A stretch of DNA of 47,970 nucleotides from CAMDBL01 sp964498125 (GCA_964498125.1 CAZCGE010000077.1:1-47970); one strand, 5' to 3'. Positions 35,581 through 43,632 are shown, counted from the stretch's first letter. Notes: a model not told the origin generated them from the sequence alone. A program made the numbers and translations.

Positions 35581-35777
35581 GGCGCCCTCCGCTGCGAGGG
35601 TTTGAAAGTCGGGATCACGGTCGGTTCCTCGCTCCAATGCAAATTCTTCGGCAGGCGGGCTGCAAGATCGCGCCCGGTATCGATCCCTTTGCCGAAGTGC
35701 GCGAGTTGCGTGTCATCGAGCGGGCCAAGCCCGGCGTCGGCGGCAATGCGGCGCGCCTCCTTGTCCTTTTCCGTCAT
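35577..35777 (-). CDS. GatC/AtzG-like small amidase partner
   Basis: A 66-residue protein, MTEKDKEARRIAADAGLGPL..., with GGGAG eight bases upstream. The helical AGLGPLDDTQLAHFGKGIDT and the C-terminal LPKNLHWSEEPTVIP resemble the DUF4089/AtzG and GatC type, small subunits that wrap around amidase-signature enzymes. Its start overlaps the CobW stop and its stop overlaps the amidase start, both by four bases, which strongly ties it to the amidase. The similarity is by pattern and position; I cannot run a profile search. Confidence 0.7.
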   Translation of the reverse strand: MTEKDKEARRIAADAGLGPLDDTQLAHFGKGIDTGRDLAARLPKNLHWSEEPTVIPTFKPSQRRAP

Positions 35778-36838
35778 GTTTGGACTCCCTGATGTTGCGG
35801 CGTGCTGCATTCTCGTTCGTCGGACACCTCGCGGACCTCGGCATCGAGGGCATCGAGCAAGGTTGCGAAGACGGCCTTTGGAAGGCCGCGCGTGATGAGG
35901 ACGAGGCGCGAGCGGCGGTCGGCCGACGGCCATCGATCCAGCCAGGCCGGGGGATGGAAGACGTGCTGGACGCCGTGAATGACGGCCGGCCGGTTCGGGC
36001 TCTCGGCAATGTTGATGATACCCTTGAGACGTAACAGATCGGCGCCGAAATGCTCGGCGATGATCTCCAGGAACAAGGTCAGGGCGATGGCCGGCAGCGG
36101 CTTGGCGCGCATGATCGTGTGGCAGAGGATCTCGGGCGCGTGCTGGTGCCGCTCCGGCGGCGCCTCGGCCGCCAGCCAGCGGGCGACGTCGGTGATCTTG
36201 CCGTTGGCGTCGTAAACGGCGCTATCGAACAGATGCGCCGGATCAATGCGACCATGGGTGGCAATGAGCTGCGGCGCCGATGGATTGAGCGCGCCCAGGC
36301 GTTGGCGCAGCCCGGCGTCGATGCCACCGCTGAGATCGGTCTTGGTCAGCACCAGGCGGTCGGCGACTGCAGCCTGCTTGATCGACTCGCCGTATGTGTC
36401 GAGCGCGGCCAGGCCGTTGACGGCATCGATCGTGGTCACGACGCCGGCCAGCGCCAGGCGGGCGGCAATCGTGGCGTCGGTCATGATCGCCTGCAGCACA
36501 GGCGCGGGATCAGCCAGGCCGCTGGTCTCGATGACGATGCGCTCGAACGGCGGCAGCGTGCCCGCATCGCGACGTCGCAGCATCTCGTCCAGCGTGCGCA
36601 CCAGATCGCCGCGAATGGTGCAGCACAGACAGCCCGTCTGCAGCTCGATGAAGCTTTCCTCGCTGGCTTCGACAAGCTCGTGATCGAGGCCGACTTCGCC
36701 GAACTCGTTGATGATCACGGCGGTGCGCGAAAAATCGGGATGGCGCAGCAGGTGGGCGAGCAGTGTGGTCTTGCCGCTGCCGAGGAAGCCGGTCAGCACC
36801 GACACGGGAAGCCGGGCCATGGCGGCGGGCAGGCTCAT
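35774..36838 (-). CDS. CobW/COG0523 metal-chaperone GTPase
   Basis: A 354-residue GTPase. Walker A is GFLGSGKT (residues 17-24), the metal-binding motif is CLCC (Cys70, 72, 73) in ELQTGCLCCTIRGDL, IVIETSGLADPAPVLQA lies near 105-121, and LVLTKTDL is the G4 region. The C-terminal CobW domain starts near 245. Such proteins load zinc, cobalt or other metals into client enzymes. ATGA overlaps on both sides bind it into the operon, so the client is probably the metal-dependent hydantoinase. The ATG of MSLPAAMARL is used; an ATG at codon 7 is possible. Confidence 0.9.
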   Translation of the reverse strand: MSLPAAMARLPVSVLTGFLGSGKTTLLAHLLRHPDFSRTAVIINEFGEVGLDHELVEASEESFIELQTGCLCCTIRGDLVRTLDEMLRRRDAGTLPPFERIVIETSGLADPAPVLQAIMTDATIAARLALAGVVTTIDAVNGLAALDTYGESIKQAAVADRLVLTKTDLSGGIDAGLRQRLGALNPSAPQLIATHGRIDPAHLFDSAVYDANGKITDVARWLAAEAPPERHQHAPEILCHTIMRAKPLPAIALTLFLEIIAEHFGADLLRLKGIINIAESPNRPAVIHGVQHVFHPPAWLDRWPSADRRSRLVLITRGLPKAVFATLLDALDAEVREVSDERECSTPQHQGVQT

Positions 36839-37137
36839 GACGGCAGCACCGGGTACGGCGTGATGCGCACCTTGGCTGCCGGATAGTCGGGGTCGGCCAG
36901 CGTGCGCACGGCGCGCAGCAAGGCGGCGATCGACATGAGGCCCCGGCTGCGTCCCTCCGCCACCAGAACATAACGGAAAGGCAGGCCCGGCGCCGGCGCC
37001 TCGACGCGCGCGCGCGTGCCGTTCATCTCGATCTCGATGGCGCCGTCCTTTGCCCGGGTGACTTGGCCGGCGAGCCGCCAGGCCGGCAGGCTGGCGGCCA
37101 GCAGCGCCTCGATCGCCTCGCCGAGGCGCGCGCTCAC
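36835..37137 (-). CDS. Hypothetical protein of the hydantoinase operon (100 aa)
   Basis: I do not recognise this family. The protein starts at a GTG whose bases overlap the hydantoinase stop (GTGA) and ends in an ATGA overlap with cobW. It begins helical (LGEAIEALLAASLPAWRLAG), has a beta-rich centre (QVTRAKDGAIEIEMNGTRAR, then VEAPAPGLPFRYVLVAEGRS) and a helix (MSIAALLRAVRTLADPDY). There is no signal peptide, membrane segment or cysteine. Its place between a metallohydrolase and a metal chaperone suggests a partner of either. It is the main unknown of the operon. Confidence 0.75.
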   Translation of the reverse strand: MSARLGEAIEALLAASLPAWRLAGQVTRAKDGAIEIEMNGTRARVEAPAPGLPFRYVLVAEGRSRGLMSIAALLRAVRTLADPDYPAAKVRITPYPVLPS

Positions 37138-38561
37138 AGCCGCGCTCCGCTGAGGATGTCGGCGCCGATCTTGCGCTTCTGGTATTTGCCGTCCGTGACG
37201 CCGCCCAGGAACTGCCCGCCCTCGACGACGACCTTGCCGCGCAGGATCGTGATGACTGGCCAGGCGAAAATGTCATGGCCCTCCCAGGGCGTGTAATCGG
37301 TCTCGTGCAGATCCTCCTTGCTGATCTTGCCGCGACGGGTCGGGTCGAGAATGGTGATGTCGGCATCGCCACCGACGGCGACGGCGCCCTTGCGCGGATA
37401 GAGGCCCATGATCCGAGCGGCATTGCTCGAGACCAGGTCGACATACTTCGGCAGTGAATAACCCCGCCGCGTCACCATCTCAGTGTAGAGCACGGCCAGC
37501 CGCGGCTCGACGGCGGCATTGCCGCCGGTGGTGTCGTCGATCCGCTTGCCGACGGTTTTCTGGGCCAGCGAGCAACACAGCTCATCGGTGGCGACGGTAT
37601 GGATGGTGCCGCCCGACATGCCCTGCCACAGCGCCAGCTGGTCGGCCGGCGACTTCAAGGACGGGTAGGTGTGATAGATCTGCCCGTTCGGCCGCTTGTA
37701 GTCATCGGTGTTGAACAGCAGGTACTGGTGCAGCGTCTCGCCGTAGATCGGCAGGCCCTTGGCACGCATCTCGGCGATCGCGGCGACGCCGGTGGCCGCC
37801 GACACGTGCATCATGTAGAGCGCGGCGCCGGGCACGCTTTCGGCCAGCCGCAGCACACGGCGGAAGCTGAGGTCCTCCGATAACGCATTGTGCACCTCGG
37901 CCATGTGCTCGAAGCCGACCCGGCCCTCGCGGATCAGTTTGTCGTACATATGCATGACGATGTCGTTGTCCTCGGCATGGATGACCCCAAGGCCACCGTT
38001 TCTGGCGAGGACCTTGAACACTTCCCAGATATCGCCGAAGTCGACCATGAAGCCACGCCGCGCCGGACGGATGTCGGTGGTGAAAATTTTCACCGTCGGA
38101 TAGCCGCTCTGGATGGCTTCGCCCAGCTCATCCATCAGCGTGTGCGGCAGCTCGCCCTTGACCATGACGTGATAGGCGTAATCGCAGCAGCAGTTGCCGA
38201 CCCAGTCCTGGTCGCGCGCCTCAATGGTCTGCCGCACGCTTTCGCCCGCATTCCAGATGGCAAAGTCGATCATCGTCGTTGTGCCGCCGAACAGAGCAGC
38301 GCGGCTGACGACGTCCGGCCCCGCCGTTGTGAAACTCGTGCCATCGGGCAATGGATGGGGATATTTGCAGTGCACGTGCGGGTCGATGCCGCCGGGCATG
38401 ACGATCTTGCCCGTGGCGTCGATCTCGCGCCGGGCATTGCCCGTGGGAAGGGTGCCGGGCGCCGTCACGGCAGCGATGCTCTCGCCGGCGACGCCGATGT
38501 CGCGGGTTGCGACCCCTTGCGGCGTCACCACCTCGCCGCCCCTGATGATGAGATCGAGCAT
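37134..38561 (-). CDS. Hydantoinase/dihydropyrimidinase family amidohydrolase
   Basis: A 475-residue cyclic-amide hydrolase with a binuclear metal site. Ligands are seen as His62 and His64 (GGIDPHVHCKYP), the carboxylated Lys158 (PTVKIFTT), His195 (VIHAEDND), His252 (MHVSAATG) and Asp326 (ATDELCC). It opens the ring of dihydropyrimidines, hydantoins or related imides. VGNCCCDYAYH (about 121-131) is an unusual cysteine triplet. It is the first gene of the five-gene overlapping operon. Ring type cannot be decided from sequence; the metal would probably be zinc, supplied by the operon's CobW protein. Confidence 0.92.
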   Translation of the reverse strand: MLDLIIRGGEVVTPQGVATRDIGVAGESIAAVTAPGTLPTGNARREIDATGKIVMPGGIDPHVHCKYPHPLPDGTSFTTAGPDVVSRAALFGGTTTMIDFAIWNAGESVRQTIEARDQDWVGNCCCDYAYHVMVKGELPHTLMDELGEAIQSGYPTVKIFTTDIRPARRGFMVDFGDIWEVFKVLARNGGLGVIHAEDNDIVMHMYDKLIREGRVGFEHMAEVHNALSEDLSFRRVLRLAESVPGAALYMMHVSAATGVAAIAEMRAKGLPIYGETLHQYLLFNTDDYKRPNGQIYHTYPSLKSPADQLALWQGMSGGTIHTVATDELCCSLAQKTVGKRIDDTTGGNAAVEPRLAVLYTEMVTRRGYSLPKYVDLVSSNAARIMGLYPRKGAVAVGGDADITILDPTRRGKISKEDLHETDYTPWEGHDIFAWPVITILRGKVVVEGGQFLGGVTDGKYQKRKIGADILSGARL

Positions 38562-38922
38562 GCGCGCCCTCCATCTCGTTTGCCGCCGTCGAGCTTAATC
38601 GACTGGCAGACCAAAAGGTAGCGCGCGGCGGACCGCTGCAAAGGTCCCGGCCGCCGCCGGCATGGCGTTGCAGGGTTCGACCCCATACGCGCTAACTTAG
38701 CTCCCGTCATTCCGGAAACGTGAGGCCACTTCGGCCGAGCGTTATCCGGAACCCAGCGAAAGGAGCGTGCGAAGCACACAATATTGCGTCCTTCGGACAA
38801 TTCTCGCGCTGGGTTCCGGCTCGCGTCGGCGCGGAAGGGCGCCTCCTTGGCCGGAATGACGACGTGCATTTCTCTATGTTAGTGCCAACGGGGTTCGCCC
38901 CGTGAAGGGCATCGTCAACCAA
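38562..38922. other. Spacer with a MITE-like repeat
   Basis: No gene is visible between the LLM-class gene and the hydantoinase operon. The stretch is mostly filled by the nested inverted repeat at 38704-38861. The remaining 140 bases next to the hydantoinase start should hold the operon promoter, which I cannot identify. Confidence 0.5.
38704..38861. repeat. MITE-like nested inverted repeat (CGTCATTCCGG)
   Basis: Terminal arms CGTCATTCCGG (38705-38715) and CCGGAATGACG (38851-38861) enclose a second perfect pair, CCGGAACCCAGCG (38746-38758) and CGCTGGGTTCCGG (38807-38819). The 158-base unit has no coding capacity. This structure, short terminal inverted repeats and internal palindromes, is that of a small non-autonomous mobile element or dispersed repeat. 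Confidence 0.75.
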
Positions 38923-40086
38923 TTATCTGAAGCGCGGCATGACCTTCGTCCAAAACGTCTCGATCGATTTCATCAGGATGGGATGCGGCACCAGGCCGTT
39001 GTAGGTGTAGCAGAACACCCAATCGACGGGCTGACGCTGCTGCTGGGTCTCCATGGCCCGCAGCACGGTGTCGAGGGTGCCGACGAAGGCGTAGCCCATG
39101 GCGATCACCTCTTCCGGCGTCGGGAATTTGCCGGTCTTGGGGTCCTGCATGCCCTTGCGAAAGCCGAACGGCTCGAACCAGGCGCGGCCGGCGAATTGTC
39201 CAGAATCGCGCCACAGCGCCATGGCCTGCTCGTCGCTATCGACAATGATGACGTCGCGCAGCACGCCGGTGCCCTGGCCCTTGGGCCTGCCCGATTCCTC
39301 GGCATACGCAGCGTAGAGCTTGTCCTCGTAGACCGGCAGCATCGGCGGCAGGATCGGCGTGATGTTCTCGCGCGCGCAAAAACGAACTGTGCTTTCCGAG
39401 CTGGCGAAAGGTTGGAACAGCGGCGGGTGCGGCTTCTGCAGCGGCTTGGGCACGACGCCGACCGACGTCAGGATGCCGTTCTCGACGCCCTTGCCCCACT
39501 TTGTCGTCGTATCCAGCGTCCAAGGCGTCGGGCCGGCGGGAACCTTCCAGAAGGTGCCGTCGACGGTCAGCATCTCCTCCGTCCAGCATTTCTTCACGAT
39601 GCGGAAGTTCTCCTCGAAGGCGAGGCGGTTGGCGGTGTCGATCTCATCGTGCTGGTTGGGCAGCGCGCCGTGGATGCCATGCGTGTGCTGCGCCATGATG
39701 TCGACCCAGCGCCGCTGATAGCCGCGCGCGAAGCCCGCGTTCGCCCGCCCGCCCGTCATGTGATCGAGCATGGCGATGTCTTCGGCGACACGAATGGGAT
39801 TGGACGCCGGCAGCACGATGCCGAGCTGGCCGACCCGGATGCGCTTGGTCTGCATGGCAAAATAGAGGTCGAGCAGCACCGGGTTGTTGGAGACCTCGAA
39901 GCCCTCGATGTGGAAATGGTGCTCGGTGAAGCTCACCGAATCATAGCCGAGGTCGTCGGCCAGCCGGATCTGCTCGGACAACTCGGCCAGCATGCGCTGG
40001 TACAGCTCCGGGCGCATGCCGGCCATGCCGGCCTCGATTTCGGCGCGGCTGCCGATGCTCGGCAGGTAGAACAGGGAGGCTTTCAT
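38923..40086 (-). CDS. LLM class flavin-dependent oxidoreductase (copy 2)
   Basis: A 387-residue luciferase-like protein. The barrel pattern is clear: IRLADDLGYDSVSFTEHHF near residues 40-58, RIRVGQLGIVLPASNPIRVA, the flavin-site DHMTGGRANAGFARGYQRRW near 107-126, and an insertion with FASSESTVRFCAREN. AAGGTGAG precedes the ATG by about six bases. It belongs to the large-insert group of bacterial luciferase-like monooxygenases and differs from copy 1 (17039) in length and loops. It is divergent from the quinone-reductase-like gene. The substrate is unknown. Confidence 0.92.
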   Translation of the reverse strand: MKASLFYLPSIGSRAEIEAGMAGMRPELYQRMLAELSEQIRLADDLGYDSVSFTEHHFHIEGFEVSNNPVLLDLYFAMQTKRIRVGQLGIVLPASNPIRVAEDIAMLDHMTGGRANAGFARGYQRRWVDIMAQHTHGIHGALPNQHDEIDTANRLAFEENFRIVKKCWTEEMLTVDGTFWKVPAGPTPWTLDTTTKWGKGVENGILTSVGVVPKPLQKPHPPLFQPFASSESTVRFCARENITPILPPMLPVYEDKLYAAYAEESGRPKGQGTGVLRDVIIVDSDEQAMALWRDSGQFAGRAWFEPFGFRKGMQDPKTGKFPTPEEVIAMGYAFVGTLDTVLRAMETQQQRQPVDWVFCYTYNGLVPHPILMKSIETFWTKVMPRFR

Positions 40087-40392
40087 TTTTTCTCACCTTC
40101 CGTGCGCGCGCGCAAACAGCTGGGATCGAGCATGGACCACGGTGGCCCGCCACCGGACACGTGTGACCAGAAGATTGCGCCACGGCTCCGCAAACCGAAA
40201 CGCGCCTTGATGATAGATGGAGGCCACCGCCTTGCAACAGCTGTTCTAGAGAAAATACGCGTTGCAAGTGCAGGTTGGCGATTCCGGCATGCCTGGCGCG
40301 GCAATTGACGACGATCTCGCGACGATTGAGACTCTGCATAATCCTGCTACACTGATCCGCCGATATCCCCACCAGCAGCAATGGAGAATGTC
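40087..40392. other. Divergent spacer with AACAGCTGTT palindrome
   Basis: No gene is visible. A perfect 10-base palindrome AACAGCTGTT (40236-40245) lies near the middle, followed by an AT-rich run, and could be an operator serving one or both divergent oxidoreductase genes. Confidence 0.35.
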
Positions 40393-41370
40393 ATGCGCGC
40401 GGCATGGTATGAGCGCACCGGACCGGCGCGCGAGACGCTTCAAGTCGGCGACATGCCAGATCCGGAGCCGGAACCAGGCGAGGTGCGCGTCAAGCTCGCA
40501 ACCTCCGGCGTCAATCCGTCGGACTGGAAGGCGCGCATGGGCTCGCGGCCGATGCTCGCGCCGCGTATCATTCCGCACAGCGACGGCGCCGGCGTCATCG
40601 ACAGGGTCGGAGCCGGCGTGCCGCCCACGCGGGTGGGCGAGCGCGTCTGGGTCTGGAACGGCCAGTGGAAACGCCCGCTCGGCACCTGCGCGACGATGAT
40701 TGCGGTGACGGCCGATCAGGCCGTGCCGCTGCCGGCCAATACCTCGTTCGAGGCCGGCGCCTGCTGCGGCATTCCTCTGTTGACATCATATCGCGCGCTG
40801 ACGACCGACGGCAGCGTCGCCGGCAAGTCGGTGCTGGTGTCGGGCGGCGCTGGCGGCGTTGGCCACTACGCGATCCAGCTGGCCCGCCTGCTGGGTGCGC
40901 GCGAGATCCTGACCACCGTCAGCGGCGATGCCAAGGCCACGCACGCCAAGGCGGCCGGCGCCGACCACATCATCAACTACAAGACGGAGAACCTGGTCGA
41001 GCGCGTCAAAGCCATCACCGGCGGCCGTGGCGTCGACCGCATGGTCGATCTCGACATCGCCGGCCATGGCAAGCTGCTGCCCGATCTGATCGCCAAGGAC
41101 GGGCTCGTCGCCGCCTACGGCACCAACAACCAGCAGATCGGCGTCGAGTTCGGGCGCATGATCATGATGGGCATCGGCGTGCGCTTCTTCATTGTCTACG
41201 AGCTTGCCGACGACGTGCGCCGCAACGCGATCAGCCACGTGACGCGGCTGCTCGAAGCCGGCGCGCTGCAGCACGCCGTGGCGGCAACCTATCCGCTCGA
41301 AAAGAGTGCCGACGCCCATGAGGCCGGCGAGCAGGGCCGCCATATCGGCAATATCGTCGTGACGATGTAG
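40393..41370 (+). CDS. NADPH:quinone reductase-like MDR protein
   Basis: A 325-residue zinc-free medium-chain dehydrogenase. It has SGVNPSDWKARMG (residues 39-51), the PHSDGAGVIDRVGAGV segment, and the NADPH motif VSGGAGGVGHYAIQLARLL near 151-169; no structural-zinc cysteine loop is present. GKSVLVSGG and GADHIINYKTE are typical of quinone oxidoreductases. GGAG is six bases before the ATG at 40393; an ATG at 40381 is possible but would place GGAG inside the gene. It stands alone and reads toward infA. Confidence 0.9.
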   Translation: MRAAWYERTGPARETLQVGDMPDPEPEPGEVRVKLATSGVNPSDWKARMGSRPMLAPRIIPHSDGAGVIDRVGAGVPPTRVGERVWVWNGQWKRPLGTCATMIAVTADQAVPLPANTSFEAGACCGIPLLTSYRALTTDGSVAGKSVLVSGGAGGVGHYAIQLARLLGAREILTTVSGDAKATHAKAAGADHIINYKTENLVERVKAITGGRGVDRMVDLDIAGHGKLLPDLIAKDGLVAAYGTNNQQIGVEFGRMIMMGIGVRFFIVYELADDVRRNAISHVTRLLEAGALQHAVAATYPLEKSADAHEAGEQGRHIGNIVVTM

Positions 41371-41470
41371 AGCATTTTCCGCCAAAGTGGGCACCGGTTT
41401 GGCGGTGAAAATGCGACAAACAAGGGACCAGAGCGCTTTCCCCTGATTCAATTCGAGTGGAAAGCGCTCT
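41371..41470. repeat. Alphaproteobacterial palindromic repeat pair, likely bidirectional terminator
   Basis: Two hairpins lie between convergent genes. The first joins GCATTTTC and CGCCAAA (41372-41386) to TTTGGCG and GAAAATGC (41398-41414); the second is a 12-bp stem AGAGCGCTTTCC/GGAAAGCGCTCT (41430-41441, 41459-41470). Sequences of this GAGCATTTTC...AGCGCTTTCC type are dispersed in many alphaproteobacterial genomes. Here they may end transcripts from both sides. Confidence 0.7.
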
Positions 41471-41550
41471 AGCAAAACAGAACGGCGCCGACGGTCTTTT
41501 GACGAGTCGGCGTCGTGCGTTGTGCGCGCGGAAAGGCTTGGCCCGCTTGC

Positions 41551-41841
41551 TCAGCGCTTGCGGGGTGGCGGGCGCTGGCCGCCGCCTGGACCGGTACCAG
41601 GCGAGGATGGACCAGAGCGCGCATCCTTGTGGCGAAAGTTGATGCGACCCTTGGTCAGGTCGTACGGCGTCATTTCGATGGTCACGCGATCGCCGGCAAG
41701 GATGCGGATGCGGTTCTTCTTCATGCGTCCGGACGTGTAAGCCACCACTTCATGCCCGTTGTCGAGCGCCACCCGGCAACGCGCGTCGGGCAGCACTTCG
41801 GCGACCACGCCCTCGAACTCCAGCATCTCTTCCTTAGCCAC
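41551..41841 (-). CDS. infA: Translation initiation factor IF-1 with C-terminal extension
   Basis: A 96-residue IF-1 with the S1-like OB fold: AKEEMLEFEGVVAEVLPDAR, NGHEVVAYTSGRMKKNRIRI and MTPYDLTKGRINFR. Typical IF-1 ends soon after this point, near residue 72; here a tail of about 22 residues rich in Gly, Pro, Ser and Arg follows (SGPSSPGTGPGGGQRPPPR). The start is a GTG with AAGGAG six bases upstream, matching the usual MAKEE start. IF-1 binds the 30S A site during initiation. It shares the strand with the cold-shock gene about 150 bases upstream. Confidence 0.95.
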   Translation of the reverse strand: MAKEEMLEFEGVVAEVLPDARCRVALDNGHEVVAYTSGRMKKNRIRILAGDRVTIEMTPYDLTKGRINFRHKDARSGPSSPGTGPGGGQRPPPRKR

Positions 41842-41943
41842 GCTCTCTCCTTTTCGGTCAGGCTTTCTCGGTCGGGCCATCTCAGCTGGGGACTGCCTGT
41901 CTCCCGGCCGCCGTGCGGCGTGATTGGACACACCACAAATGCC

Positions 41944-41970
41944 GGGGTTGGATCTTATGGACCCAACCCC
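41944..41970 (-). terminator. Possible terminator below the cold-shock gene
   Basis: GGGGTTGG (41944-41951) and CCAACCCC (41963-41970) form an 8-bp stem with an 11-base loop 24 bases below the cold-shock gene's stop codon. The tail is only weakly T-rich. Confidence 0.5.
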
Positions 41971-41993
41971 TCTTGCCTTTAGACCCTATCGAC

Positions 41994-42200
41994 TCACAAC
42001 GCCTTCAAGTTGACTGCAGCGGTCTTGCCATTGCGACCACGCTCCAGCTCATAGGACAGCTTCTGGCCTTCGCGCAGGGTGCTCATCCCGGCCCGCTCGA
42101 CGGCCGAAATATGCACGAAGATGTCGCTACCGCCCTCATCCGGCTGGATGAATCCATAGCCTTTCGTGGCGTTGAACCACTTCACAGTCCCGGTTGCCAT
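41994..42200 (-). CDS. Cold-shock domain protein
   Basis: A 68-residue CspA-type RNA chaperone. The RNA-binding motifs are KGYGFIQP (RNP1) and DIFVHIS (RNP2), with MATGTVKWFNATKGYGFI at the N-terminus. GGAGGAG lies before the ATG. The 256-base spacer above it, up to trmO, would include a long 5' leader of the kind that controls cold-shock mRNA folding, although I cannot place its start. A small hairpin below it probably ends the transcript before infA. Confidence 0.95.
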   Translation of the reverse strand: MATGTVKWFNATKGYGFIQPDEGGSDIFVHISAVERAGMSTLREGQKLSYELERGRNGKTAAVNLKAL

Positions 42201-42456
42201 CGTTCTCCTCCATGGCCCGAAGCATCGGCAAGTCGTGCCGACTCCGAATCAAATCGCGCGATGGGGAAGTCCGTATTCGGCGTCGTCTTGATCGTCGTAT
42301 AGGGCAACCATAGCGAATTCGACCGCTGGAATATGGAGCGGGCGCGATGGCTGGGCAAGTCGAAAGTCTCTCGACCTTCGCCCACAACGATGTCAGCCGC
42401 TCGATATGGTTTCTGCGATAGCCATAGCGGATCGGCCGCGGCCAGCGCAAGCATGA

Positions 42457-42948
42457 TTAAGGCCGCCGCGCCTCCGGCTCGCTATCTGTGCTTGCAAAAT
42501 AAGGCTTAATATCGATCAAGGGCGTGCCGTCGGCACAGTCGATGTTGCGCACGCGCAGGCGCTCGCCATCGACCTGAAGCAGCTCGACGACGGCCAGTCC
42601 TATGGGATTGGGCCGAACCGGGGAGCGCAGGGCAAACACGCCGCGCGGCGCTTCGAGATGGCTCGGCAACTGGACGATCAGGTCGCGCCGGGCGCGATCC
42701 AGCCAATAGAGCAGGACGACGTGCGAAAAGCGCTGCAAGTCTTTAAGGCCCGGCACGAAGGGCGGGAAGACCTCGACGGTGCCTGTCTCATGCCGCTCGC
42801 GGCTGTTCTTGGGACAGTCGGCAGGGGTTGGCCATGGCGTGCGGATGCGACCGATGAAGATGAGCCCGGCGTCGGTAGGTGGTGGCAAGTCGACGGCGAT
42901 TTCGCCGGGCCGCGGCGGTTTGAATTCGGGCATGGGTGTGGTGTCCAT
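42457..42948 (-). CDS. trmO: tRNA (N6-threonylcarbamoyladenosine37-N6)-methyltransferase TrmO
   Basis: A 163-residue TrmO/YaeB (TsaA-like) protein that methylates t6A37 of certain tRNAs with S-adenosylmethionine. Landmarks are IGRIRTPWPTPADCPKNSRE near residue 32, FSHVVLLYWLDRARRD near 75, and the family signature ALRSPVRPNPIGL near 106 with DGTPLIDIKPYF at the end. The C-terminal domain of longer TrmO proteins is absent. The ribosome site is weak; an ATG at codon 6 is possible. It is close to a tRNA gene, but on the opposite strand. Confidence 0.9.
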   Translation of the reverse strand: MDTTPMPEFKPPRPGEIAVDLPPPTDAGLIFIGRIRTPWPTPADCPKNSRERHETGTVEVFPPFVPGLKDLQRFSHVVLLYWLDRARRDLIVQLPSHLEAPRGVFALRSPVRPNPIGLAVVELLQVDGERLRVRNIDCADGTPLIDIKPYFASTDSEPEARRP

Positions 42949-43113
42949 CGCTCAAGCAACTGCACCGGCAACACTATCAGGACCCCATCGATCGCACGCC
43001 CTGCCAACCTGACGCGGCACGCCAGACGCGGCGCCGGCAGCGCTGCATTACCGGTTTGCCGGCAGGTCCGGGATGCGCTATCAGATGGACACGCGGCCGA
43101 CGCCGTGCGCGCA

Positions 43114-43190
43114 GCACCCATAGCTCAGCTGGATAGAGTGTCGCCCTCCGAAGGCGAAGGTCGCAGGTTCGAATCCTGCTGGGTGCGCCA
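43114..43190 (+). tRNA. tRNA-Arg (anticodon CCG)
   Basis: A 77-base tRNA with encoded CCA. The acceptor GCACCCA pairs with TGGGTGC, the D-arm is GCTC...GAGT, the anticodon stem TCGCC/GGCGA holds the loop CTCCGAA with anticodon CCG (Arg, codon CGG), and the T-arm GCAGG-TTCGAAT-CCTGC is perfect. All conserved positions are present. No integrase or duplicated 3' end is visible nearby, so no island is attached here within the window. Confidence 0.97.
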
Positions 43191-43632
43191 AACTGTATCG
43201 ATGAATTCCAATATTTTATGGCGTTGATGAGAACCCGATAGGTCTGGGTCGCCTGTCCGGGTCAGCGAAGCGTAAGCAATTGCGCACGGTTCCTGCCGCA
43301 GGATCCGGCATGGCCCGCTCCCTATCGAATAGAGCGACGCCAAGCTGATTCGAGGATCACCCAATGGCGTTCAACACGCCCGTCCACAACCCTATCGCCC
43401 TGGTCACCATCGACCGGAAAACCCGGTCGCAACGCCCCGGCGCGCGCACTTCAAATCGTTGCTATTGCCCGCGTTATGCGAGCCCCCACGCGGCTGCACG
43501 TTTACCCAACTCCGGCCCCTCGTCGGTCTTCAGGCAACGACACACATTTTCGGCGCAAGGCAGGGGGAAGCATTGGCGAGGTTTCCGGCCTGCGTCACGC
43601 CGTGCGCGCACGCCGGTCGTCGCCACCGCGTC
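43191..43632. other. Stretch between tRNA-Arg and rph
   Basis: No convincing gene or RNA. A plus-strand open frame from 43364 runs into rph antisense and looks random (Pro, Arg and Ser rich). I see no attachment-site repeat of the tRNA 3' end. Confidence 0.45.

Noticed and set aside
36839..37444. Upstream extension of the CobW frame
   Set aside because: It overlaps the 100-aa gene and hydantoinase coding sequence in another frame and is Arg/Ser rich; the ATGA-coupled start at 36838 is better.
43125..43364. A 79-codon minus-strand frame with QDSNLRPSPSEGDTLSS
   Set aside because: It runs across tRNA-Arg in antisense; this is a well-known false protein created by tRNA genes.
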